Assembly (NCBI GenBank): GCA_937927845.1
Contig: CALFXE010000245.1
Coordinates: 1-28,682, forward strand
Source: an uncultured Paludibacter sp.
Lineage (GTDB): Bacteria > Bacteroidota > Bacteroidia > Bacteroidales > Paludibacteraceae
DNA: 28,682 bases
Direction of reading: 5' to 3'
Shown here: one piece after another, positions 16,101-21,580 of the stretch
How the letters are laid out: each line of letters opens with the position of its first letter
How positions within the stretch are numbered: position 1 is the first letter of the stretch
Translations under genes and position numbers: made by a program
Notes under the pieces: generated by a model
The model's database searches: none
What the model saw: the letters and a program-made list of their open reading frames with translations, nothing else
What the model was told of the DNA's origin: nothing

Positions 16101-16239
16101 GGGTATCGGTTCCGACGTTCAACGCCCGCTGGCTACCGTAATCGTTTACGGCTTGATGTTCTCGACCATTGTAACGCTTTACGCTTTACCTGCATTTTAT
16201 TACCTGATTGAATCAAAAGTAAAAGACAAGTCAAAATGA
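13153..16239 (+). CDS. czcA: CzcA/CusA-family heavy-metal RND efflux pump
   Basis: A 1028-residue proton-driven RND transporter of the heavy-metal efflux (HME) family. It has the N-terminal TM1 followed by AYPDIADVTSQVVTQVPGLA, two large periplasmic loops, and 12 predicted membrane helices. The TM4 motif DFGIIVDGAIVMME (D398, D404, E411) is the divalent-cation version known for CzcA-like pumps; Cu/Ag pumps of the CusA group carry a different TM4 motif. By eye, the positions of the CusA periplasmic methionines 623 and 672 align with H613 and D663, again arguing against Cu(I)/Ag(I). Likely substrates are Zn, Co, Cd or Ni. The stop overlaps the next start by 4 bp (ATGA). The gene name is a family-level assignment. 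Confidence 0.88.
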   Translation: MKKNNLMLTVIQKRWIIAALFVLMAFFGYYSWKQLSIEAYPDIADVTSQVVTQVPGLAAEEIEQQITIPIERALNGLPGMHVMRSKSTFGLSMITIVFEDGTEDYWSRQRVQERLNEVELPYDAVAALDPLTSPTGEIYRYIIESDNHSLREITDLQNWVIIPRIKQVPGVADVSNFGGITTQYQIEIDPQKLEQYHLSLDDVIEAVENNNSNVGGSILNRGNLGYVVRGIGLITDLDDLGKIVVSSEKGVPILLNDLGKLKYGNLERKGVFGYTDHKREYSESIEGIVLLLKHENPSKVLDGIHEAVDELNNEILPEGARIHAFLDRTNLVETTLNTVSHTLLEGMALVIIVLIVFLGSWRGALLVAVTIPLSLLFAFIMMHFTNIPANLLSLGAIDFGIIVDGAIVMMETILKKREDNPGQPFEEENITKRVMQVAKPILFATIIIITAYLPLFAFERVERKLFTPMAFTVGYALIGALLVAMFLIPGMGYAIYRKPQKIYHNKWLEKLTEMYSNAIKKVVKKPKGIIASVVVIFIAALGLTVIVGKDFLPSLDEGSIWLQVNLPPGITVEKSRELSDTLRQRTMKYPEVTYIAVQAGRNDDGTDPFTPSHFEVSVGIKPYSEWPRGKTKNDLINELAAEYETLPGFRVGFSQPMIDGVMDKISGAHSELVVKVYGDDFRETRRIAEEVLSVLETVKGAVDLDIDQEPPLPQLQIHMNRDAIARYGLNVSDVSNLIEIAIGGKAISQIFQDDRVYDITCKYKEEARNSVDKIAGLMLTSSTGAKIPLSQVADISLSTGESTITREMNKRHLTVKLNLRERDLGSFLKDAQSAIENNVNYDHHKYQVKWGGQFENQNRAYSRLTVIVPLALAIMFILLYAAFGKFRQAGLVLCIVPLAIFGGMLALNVRGMTLNVSSAVGFIALFGVAIQNGVIMISHINNLRKDGMDLFSAVTDGARHRFRPVLMTATVAVLGLLPASLATGIGSDVQRPLATVIVYGLMFSTIVTLYALPAFYYLIESKVKDKSK

Positions 16240-17474
16240 AAAAAACAGTAAATAAAATAGTTTTTACGGCAATGATGCTGTTTGTTGCCGTAACATTGTA
16301 TGCTCAGGATAGCATATCGTCGCGGTCGGTATCTTTTGCGGATTATATGAATGTGGTAGGCAAGGAAAATTTGACGCTGTTGATTGAGAAATATAATATC
16401 AAAATTGCCGATGCCAATATTCTTGACGCGAAAGTATTGCCCGACCCTGAACTCGGATTTGAAGGCTCAGACGAGGTGTATTCGCTTTCGCTGAGCTACG
16501 ACCTCGAATTGGGAAATAAGCGCGGCGCTCGCGTGCGGGTTGCCCGCACCGAAGCGGATATAACCAAACTCGCTGTCGAGCATTTCTTTCAAGAGTTGCG
16601 TGCCGAAGCAACCGACGCTTACCTGAACGCTATCTTGCAACGGGAATTGTTAGACACAAAAAGGAGTTCTTACGAATATATGTCGCAGTTGAGCAAATCG
16701 GACAGCATTCGTTTCCGTTTGGGCGAAATAAATGAAAACGATGCCTTGCAATCAAAACTTGAAGCATCGTCTTTGTTGAACGAAGTGTTCTTGCAGGAAG
16801 CCGAATACAAATCCGCTTTAACCGTACTGAACCTGTATATGTGCAGAGCCATCGATACGTTGTCAATTCCTTCGGACGAATGGACTGATTTCGGGCGCGA
16901 ATACGAATTAGCCCCTTTGATTTCAACCGCTTCTGACAACCGTATCGACCTGCTTACCGCGCAAAAAAACAACGAGCTTGCCGTCAATCAACTGAAATTG
17001 GTCAAAGCAGAACGCCGGATGAATTTAGGACTTTCTATAAGCTACGAAAGAGACTGGAAAGGCATACTTCCAACGCGCGATATGGTAACTGCCGGCGTAG
17101 CTATTCCGCTAAAATTCTCGAATATCAATAAAGGACGTAAAAAAGCCGCTCAATATGCGGTAGAACAAATTCGATACGAAGAAGAAAATCTTCGTTTGCA
17201 AATACAAAGCGAAGTTTCGCAGGCATACTATATGTACGAAGCTGCCAAAAAGCAGGTAAAGCAATACCAATTAGGCTTACTCGACGATTCAAAAAAAGTG
17301 CTTGACGGCATGGTGTATAAATACAAACGCGGAGAGACAGCCATCTTGGATGTACTTATTGCTCAACGTACTTACAACGAAATGCAAGAACAATATCTGG
17401 AAACGCTGAAAGGTTACGCTTCATCATTAGTTGAATTACAAAAAGTTTGCGGAATATGGGATATTGAGTTTTAA
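16236..17474 (+). CDS. TolC/CzcC-type outer-membrane factor of the RND system
   Basis: A 412-residue outer membrane efflux protein completing the tripartite pump. MKKTVNKIVFTAMMLFVAVTLYAQ is a clear Sec signal peptide. The mature part has two long helical OEP repeats (for example NILDAKVLPDPELGFEG, a typical P-x-L/P-E-x-G entry motif, and a second repeat near 215-400 ending in YKRGETAILDVLIAQRTYNEMQ). It overlaps the pump gene by 4 bp. Gene order adaptor-pump-channel is that of Bacteroidetes CzcBAC-like operons. No terminator is evident in the 82 bp before rteC. Confidence 0.88.
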   Translation: MKKTVNKIVFTAMMLFVAVTLYAQDSISSRSVSFADYMNVVGKENLTLLIEKYNIKIADANILDAKVLPDPELGFEGSDEVYSLSLSYDLELGNKRGARVRVARTEADITKLAVEHFFQELRAEATDAYLNAILQRELLDTKRSSYEYMSQLSKSDSIRFRLGEINENDALQSKLEASSLLNEVFLQEAEYKSALTVLNLYMCRAIDTLSIPSDEWTDFGREYELAPLISTASDNRIDLLTAQKNNELAVNQLKLVKAERRMNLGLSISYERDWKGILPTRDMVTAGVAIPLKFSNINKGRKKAAQYAVEQIRYEEENLRLQIQSEVSQAYYMYEAAKKQVKQYQLGLLDDSKKVLDGMVYKYKRGETAILDVLIAQRTYNEMQEQYLETLKGYASSLVELQKVCGIWDIEF

Positions 17475-17556
17475 AAAGAGATTTTATTCCTGCTTGTTAT
17501 GTGTGAGGTTTATGAAAAAAGTATAATCCGTTAAATATTCAAGAAAATATATAGTT

Positions 17557-18387
17557 ATGATTCCATATACGTCCCGCCTTAAAAAAGAAATAGATGCCAA
17601 AATTGAGCAGATAGAACGTTCGGAAATCAGCATGATTACAAAGTCTTTGGAAGCTTCTCGTGTACTTGCCGAAGCATTTAATCAGTTGAAAACATTTATT
17701 TTATCATACGATTTTAAAGACGAGGACGAGGAAATATCCTTTTTCAAAGAAACTAAACCCAAATTATGTTCCCGCCTGATATATTACAGAAAAGTCTATA
17801 ACATTGAAATGAATCGCCCTACCGGTGCAGACAAAGAACGGGAATATCTGTGCGAATCATTAAACAACATAAACAAATATAACTGTAAGCGACTCGATTT
17901 TATCCGCTATTACCGTTCGGGTTCTTCTCACTTAGACACTCTCTATTTTTTGCGAGGCAAAACGGATGTAGAACAATACCTCGAAACATTTTTTTATGAA
18001 CTTGACCCCAAATTTTCCACTAACTGCGATTTCAAGGTAGCGAAGATTCTGGCAAACGATATGCTTTCGGCATATCTGATGCACGAAATAGAGCTGATAG
18101 ATGAGAATGGAATAAAACTTGGTTCTTTTAATTTTCCCGCTACCAAAAAGACATGGAGGGGAAAGAAAGTAGAATTAGAAGAACAAATTTTTGCTTGGGA
18201 TAACGCTAAAATATTCGGTGATGTACCACTTACGCAGCTTTATGATTACATTCAAAATGTATTTAACATTCAGTTGGATGGCAATCTTTCACGGGTATTT
18301 GACGATTTAAAGATAAGAAGCACTCCTACGCCATTTCTTGACAAACTAAAAGATGCTTTGTTACGACGTATGGGCAGGAAAGAATAA
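17557..18387 (+). CDS. rteC: RteC-family ICE excision regulator
   Basis: A 276-residue RteC-domain protein. In CTnDOT, RteC is a DNA-binding activator of the excision operon. Segments typical of RteC include FFKETKPKLCSRLIYYRKVYNIE, a helix-rich N-terminal half, DTLYFLRGKTDVEQYLETFF, and a C-terminal winged-helix-like stretch with LTQLYDYIQNVFNIQLDGNLSRVFDDLKIR, the probable DNA-contacting part. The gene lies immediately upstream of a large inverted-repeat region and two Xis-like genes, as expected if it controls them. In CTnDOT rteC itself is under RteA/RteB control; no rteA/rteB is present here, so its upstream control may differ. It lies only 82 bp behind the efflux operon. Confidence 0.87.
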   Translation: MIPYTSRLKKEIDAKIEQIERSEISMITKSLEASRVLAEAFNQLKTFILSYDFKDEDEEISFFKETKPKLCSRLIYYRKVYNIEMNRPTGADKEREYLCESLNNINKYNCKRLDFIRYYRSGSSHLDTLYFLRGKTDVEQYLETFFYELDPKFSTNCDFKVAKILANDMLSAYLMHEIELIDENGIKLGSFNFPATKKTWRGKKVELEEQIFAWDNAKIFGDVPLTQLYDYIQNVFNIQLDGNLSRVFDDLKIRSTPTPFLDKLKDALLRRMGRKE

Positions 18388-18394
18388 TTACCGG

Positions 18395-18493
18395 GGTCGG
18401 TATTATCTGGCAAAAACTTCTCAAACACCCGATTTTGATGCTAATCAAGCTCAAAATCGGGTGTTTGAGCGTATAATCCGTATTATACCGACC
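18395..18493. repeat. Concentric inverted repeats between rteC and the xis genes
   Basis: The inner arms CTCAAACACCCGATTTTGA (18420-18438) and its exact complement (18451-18469) form a perfect 19-bp inverted repeat around a 12-nt centre. The outer arms GGTCGGTATTAT (18395-18406) and ATTATACCGACC (18482-18493) pair at 11 of 12 positions around the same centre (about 18444). A further small palindrome GTATAAT/ATTATAC (18471-18477, 18482-18488) and a third ACCGACC (about 18590) add alternatives. There is no T-run after it, so a terminator is unlikely. RteC is known to act on an inverted repeat upstream of the excision operon, which makes this the best candidate site. Confidence 0.8.
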
Positions 18494-18600
18494 TTTTCTA
18501 ACTTTTCTTTCCCCGCTTTTTGACGGAAAGCACATTTTTAATTCGCTATAAACAAGCGAATTGGAAAATATTTTCAAAAAAAGTCATACCGACCTCGTTA

Positions 18601-18647
18601 GCAACTATTGAGAAACACCCGAACTTTGCAGTGAATCAATAAGTTGC
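18601..18647 (+). promoter_or_regulatory. Dyad operator and weak promoter for the xis genes
   Basis: GCAACTATTGA (18601-18611) and TCAATAAGTTGC (18636-18647) form an inverted repeat with one bulged base, ending 4 bp before the ATG. Between the arms lies GAACTTTG (18621-18628), one base off the TAnnTTTG -7 box, without a good -33 element. This fits a weak, activator-dependent promoter. The sequence AAACACCCGA at 18613-18622 repeats part of the upstream palindrome arm. Confidence 0.5.
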
Positions 18648-18651
18648 GAAT

Positions 18652-18966
18652 ATGAAAGTAATAACGATAGAATCGGAAACATACAAAAGACTGGTGCGAA
18701 AAATCGAATTGATTTATTCCGATATAAAAAAGCAAGCAAAAGAAAATGTCGCTCCGCAACCCGACCCTTCGGAAGTTTGGCTAAACGACCCGGATGCCTC
18801 CGCCATATTGCGGGTAAGCAAACGTACCATGCAGCGGTTACGCACTAACGGCGAAATAACTTATTCTATTAGGGGTGGCAAAGTGTGGTACACGCTGGCA
18901 GAGGTTAAACGTCTATTGCCGGGACGAGTAGTTAGAAACAATACAACGAAAGGGGGCAAGCCATGA
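18652..18966 (+). CDS. Small HTH DNA-binding protein, Xis2c/Xis2d-like
   Basis: A 104-residue protein with an N-terminal helical/coiled segment (about 1-40, YKRLVRKIELIYSDIKKQAK) and a MerR-like HTH_17 domain (about 45-90): WLNDPDASAILRVSKRTMQR followed by LRTNGEITYSIRGGKVWYTLAEVKRLL. This is the architecture of the small ICE excision proteins encoded next to rteC in CTnDOT-like elements, which bend DNA at att sites and also regulate transfer genes. The start codon of the next gene lies inside its last codons (4-bp overlap). Identification as an excisionase is by family and context. Confidence 0.8.
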   Translation: MKVITIESETYKRLVRKIELIYSDIKKQAKENVAPQPDPSEVWLNDPDASAILRVSKRTMQRLRTNGEITYSIRGGKVWYTLAEVKRLLPGRVVRNNTTKGGKP

Positions 18967-19292
18967 ACGAGGATGAAGGATTAAGAGATTGGATGCGGGA
19001 ATGGTTTGAACAATTCATGGGGCGTTTTGACCGACTGGATAAGTTTATGGATATAATGAGCGGACGGCATAACGTATTGAATGGTGAACGGCTTTTGGAT
19101 AATCAGGACTTGTGCCAACTGCTGAACGTGAGTAAACGGACATTACAACGCTATCGTTCTGCGGGCGAATTAACTTATATAACAATCCACCATAAGATTT
19201 TTTATACCGAGAAAAATGTAGAAAAATTCATCCGTGACCATTTTTCAAAAGGTGATAATAACAGCGAAACAGAACTTGAACCATCCGGTTAG
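18963..19292 (+). CDS. Second small HTH DNA-binding protein, Xis-like
   Basis: A 109-residue HTH_17 protein. The N-terminus is an amphipathic helix rich in W, F, M and charged residues (LRDWMREWFEQFMGRFDRLD), then the HTH: LLDNQDLCQLLNVSKRTLQR and YRSAGELTYITIHHKIFYTE. It shares the SKRTxQR recognition-helix motif with its upstream neighbour and overlaps it by 4 bp. The two are probably made together and may act as a pair at the attachment site, as Xis2c and Xis2d do. An intrinsic terminator follows within 30 bp of the stop, so the usual downstream members of the CTnDOT excision operon are not in this transcript; the topoisomerase lies on the other strand. Confidence 0.8.
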   Translation: MNEDEGLRDWMREWFEQFMGRFDRLDKFMDIMSGRHNVLNGERLLDNQDLCQLLNVSKRTLQRYRSAGELTYITIHHKIFYTEKNVEKFIRDHFSKGDNNSETELEPSG

Positions 19293-19317
19293 CTTTTCTG
19301 ATTTATCCATTATTTAG

Positions 19318-19354
19318 ACCCCGTACTGTTGAGAAATAGAGCGGGGTTTGTTAT
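19318..19354 (+). terminator. Intrinsic terminator after the xis pair
   Basis: ACCCCG (19318-19323) and CGGGGT (19342-19347) form a GC-rich stem around an 18-nt loop, followed by TTGTTATTT. It ends the two-gene xis transcript. Confidence 0.55.
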
Positions 19355-19395
19355 TTAAATGAGATGGGGATAATTATTGATTTCCAATTATTTGC

Positions 19396-19403
19396 TACTT
19401 TTG
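19396..19403 (+). promoter_or_regulatory. Promoter -7 box for the lone nuclease gene
   Basis: TACTTTTG matches TAnnTTTG, 82 bp before the ATG at 19486. A TTG at 19377-19379 may serve as an upstream element, though its 16-bp spacing is short. The rest of 19348-19485 is AT-rich with nothing else recognisable. Confidence 0.45.
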
Positions 19404-19485
19404 TAAATGATGAATTTAAATTACAGTTATTTTTTACGCATAAGCGTATTCTATAATAACCATTTTAGAAAAATAGTGCAACAAT

Positions 19486-20427
19486 ATGAATATTATAGTT
19501 GAATATAAAGACACATCAGGAACAATATCCAATCAAACGCATAGTTTGACACGATTGGCGTTTGCAAAACATTTAGCAATTGCTGGACAAGGCTATGCTC
19601 CACGACCACAAAAACTCATTAGGACATTTGCAATGCTTTTTCATTATAGCTATTATATACAGCAACAAGCATTTAACAATAATAGATTTTCAGAACCGCC
19701 AATCCAATTTTCCGACCCAACAGAGAAAGGACAATTTTCAAATCTTGCAGGTAGGGCAATTGCTGATTTTCTTTCAAAACGCATTGACCAGAGTATCTTT
19801 ACAGTGAATTATGAGGCTGCAATGAGATTAAGAGGAATGCGCCTGAATGTCGGACGACCAGACTTATTAGCATACACACAAAATGCAATGTTTGCGATCG
19901 AAGCAAAGGGTTTTTCTGGCGGACACAAAAATATGACAATACACAAAGCACAATCTCAAACTGGAGGAATACCTGTTAATTTTTCAGTTGCTTGTGTTTC
20001 ATATAACTTATTCAGCAATGTTCGATGTAAATATCACGATCCATATAATGACAATGTTCCGTATGACAATGAGTTATTAAAGAAAATAACCCAGCGATAT
20101 TACAGTGGACTTGCAGAATTTTTGAATGAAAGATATTTTAACTTTAGGGAAATCGAAATTCAAGGTGAAGATTTTTATGAAATTGAATTATCATATAAAC
20201 TTTTTGAGAAGTTATTTCCTGAAAAATTTCCGTTCCGATATTTTTGGCATTTTGAACTTCTTGAATATTACCAACCGAGAATAATTCTACCTATTGACAT
20301 TAGAGATTATGCAAAAAACGGCATTACAAATGATATAAAGCCTTTCATATTTGAAACAAATCAAAACCAGAAAGAAAACTTGTATATAGACAATGATAGA
20401 ATTGGATTACAGGTTAGGAGATATTGA
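19486..20427 (+). CDS. Predicted PD-(D/E)XK nuclease-like protein, unknown family
   Basis: A 313-residue protein I cannot assign to a named family. Residues 122-141 read VGRPDLLAYTQNAMFAIEAK, a textbook PD-(D/E)XK core: D126, then E139-x-K141 after a hydrophobic strand. It is followed by a helix with KAQSQ (154-158), where a conserved Gln often sits. The first 100 residues are helical; the C-terminal third is aromatic and charged (FPFRYFWHFELLEYYQP) and could be a target-recognition or partner-binding part. There is no signal peptide or membrane segment. The gene is more AT-rich than its neighbours, has its own promoter, and stands alone between the xis genes and ardA, opposite in strand to ardA. 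That is the profile of an acquired cargo gene, plausibly a restriction or anti-phage effector. Confidence 0.6.
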   Translation: MNIIVEYKDTSGTISNQTHSLTRLAFAKHLAIAGQGYAPRPQKLIRTFAMLFHYSYYIQQQAFNNNRFSEPPIQFSDPTEKGQFSNLAGRAIADFLSKRIDQSIFTVNYEAAMRLRGMRLNVGRPDLLAYTQNAMFAIEAKGFSGGHKNMTIHKAQSQTGGIPVNFSVACVSYNLFSNVRCKYHDPYNDNVPYDNELLKKITQRYYSGLAEFLNERYFNFREIEIQGEDFYEIELSYKLFEKLFPEKFPFRYFWHFELLEYYQPRIILPIDIRDYAKNGITNDIKPFIFETNQNQKENLYIDNDRIGLQVRRY

Positions 20428-20444
20428 TTAAAAGATACTAAAAA

Positions 20445-20464
20445 AAGGCGGATTACTCCGCCTT
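20445..20464 (-). terminator. Intrinsic terminator of ardA
   Basis: AAGGCGGA (20445-20452), a 4-nt loop and TCCGCCTT (20457-20464) form a perfect 8-bp stem. Read on the minus strand it is followed by TTTTTTAG. On the plus strand it may also help end the nuclease transcript. Confidence 0.75.
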
Positions 20465-20484
20465 AATAACCGTTTCCGGTAAGT

Positions 20485-21012
20485 TTATGAGTGCCGGAAC
20501 ACATAACCGTCATCGAACCAATAGTCGCCTATAAATAAATCGCGGGCAAACTTTTCATAGTCGAAGTAAGTTTTCGCAAATTCCGGCAGGTCGTAGCATT
20601 CTTCAACGACTTCACACGCATAATCTTCTTCATCGTTGTATGAGCCCTGAAAGTCATCCTCGAAAGAGGAAATCAGGTCGTTTATATCTTTGGAACTAAG
20701 ATCGTAGCTTTCGTGGTTAAGCCAGACAGCGAATGCCTCTTTTTTCGTATCTTCCATATCTTCTATGGCTTCGATAATTTCAAATATGTTATCGGACAGC
20801 CAACTTTCACCTATTAACCCGGATGGTATATACTCCCAATCCTGAAACATTAATTCGGGGTCTTCCTCGTCCTTATGTAACTCGTGGCAAGCCTTGTAAA
20901 ATTCTTCTTTATCGGAATAATCCGAAAGGTCTAACCACTTACCGAAAATTGAACCGTCATTATACTTAGCGTAAGTTCCTACATAAATCCGTGCTTCTGA
21001 TATATTTTCCAT
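20485..21012 (-). CDS. ardA: Antirestriction protein ArdA
   Basis: A 175-residue, strongly acidic ArdA protein, a DNA mimic that occupies the DNA-binding groove of type I restriction-modification enzymes and protects incoming mobile elements. Recognisable ArdA blocks are ARIYVGTYAKYNDGSIFGKW (N-terminal), FQDWEYIPSGLIGESW, and the C-terminal run EEDYACEVVEECYDLPEFAK then TYFDYEKFARDLFIGDYWFD. Net charge is very negative (dense D/E), as expected for DNA mimicry. Length matches Bacteroidetes ArdA. It is common in CTnDOT-like ICEs close to topB. It has its own terminator; its 5' side faces a long structured non-coding stretch. Confidence 0.92.
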   Translation of the reverse strand: MENISEARIYVGTYAKYNDGSIFGKWLDLSDYSDKEEFYKACHELHKDEEDPELMFQDWEYIPSGLIGESWLSDNIFEIIEAIEDMEDTKKEAFAVWLNHESYDLSSKDINDLISSFEDDFQGSYNDEEDYACEVVEECYDLPEFAKTYFDYEKFARDLFIGDYWFDDGYVFRHS

Positions 21013-21580
21013 AACCTTAATTTTTAATCGGCATCTGCCGGGTTGATTTTTTATTCAGGTGCATTTTCGGTGTAGGAATTAGGGCTGTCAAGTATTCACG
21101 AATAAAATACTACCCTGAACTTATACGGCGTGGAGATTTTTCAGTGAACCTACAAGGCTTGTACTTTACTGCCCGTTAAGATTCCGTAAACACCTTTGCG
21201 CCATGATAGAAAATAACCTGTCAGGCAGTTGCCGTATGTGTTAAGTTGGAAAATTTAAGATGTCGGATTTTTAATGCTTACACCTATGAATGATGGTTCT
21301 TATTTAATAATGTGGTTTCCTGCCGTAACCGATAAGGAAGATAAAAGATGCTGCCGTTTCCACCGGACGAAAGCAGAACCGTTAATAGTATAAAGATTGG
21401 GAATACCTGGCTCGTAAGGGGAAACAATGTCGCTTAATATATAAATGCGAGCCTTCGTATATGGGCGAAAATAAAGGCATCCGAAGCCTTGCCCCGGATG
21501 CCCACCACTAAAAGATCAATGTTAAACGACTATTCCGAATCGTAAAACAAAGTCTTTCAGTGGCAAAGATAATGAAGATT
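21013..21580. other. Long non-coding stretch between ardA and topB with structure
   Basis: These 568 bp contain no convincing ORF on either strand (the longest candidates are about a dozen codons). Structured elements include AGTATT/AATACT (21091-21096, 21106-21111) nested in AGGG/CCCT, GGCTCG/CGAGCC (21409-21414, 21448-21453), and the topB terminator at 21476-21502. Both flanking genes are on the minus strand, so the region is the ardA 5' flank. It could hold an ardA leader or a separate RNA gene; nothing matches an RNA family I recognise. Confidence 0.4.
21476..21502 (-). terminator. Intrinsic terminator downstream of topB
   Basis: GGCATCCG (21476-21483) and CGGATGCC (21495-21502) pair over 8 bp around an 11-nt loop. 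On the minus strand the stem is followed by TTTATTTTC. It lies about 80 bp after the topB stop. Confidence 0.65.

Noticed and set aside
18420..18469. The perfect 19-bp inverted repeat as the rteC terminator
   Set aside because: No T-run follows on either strand, and a second inverted repeat shares its centre, which suggests a binding or processing site.
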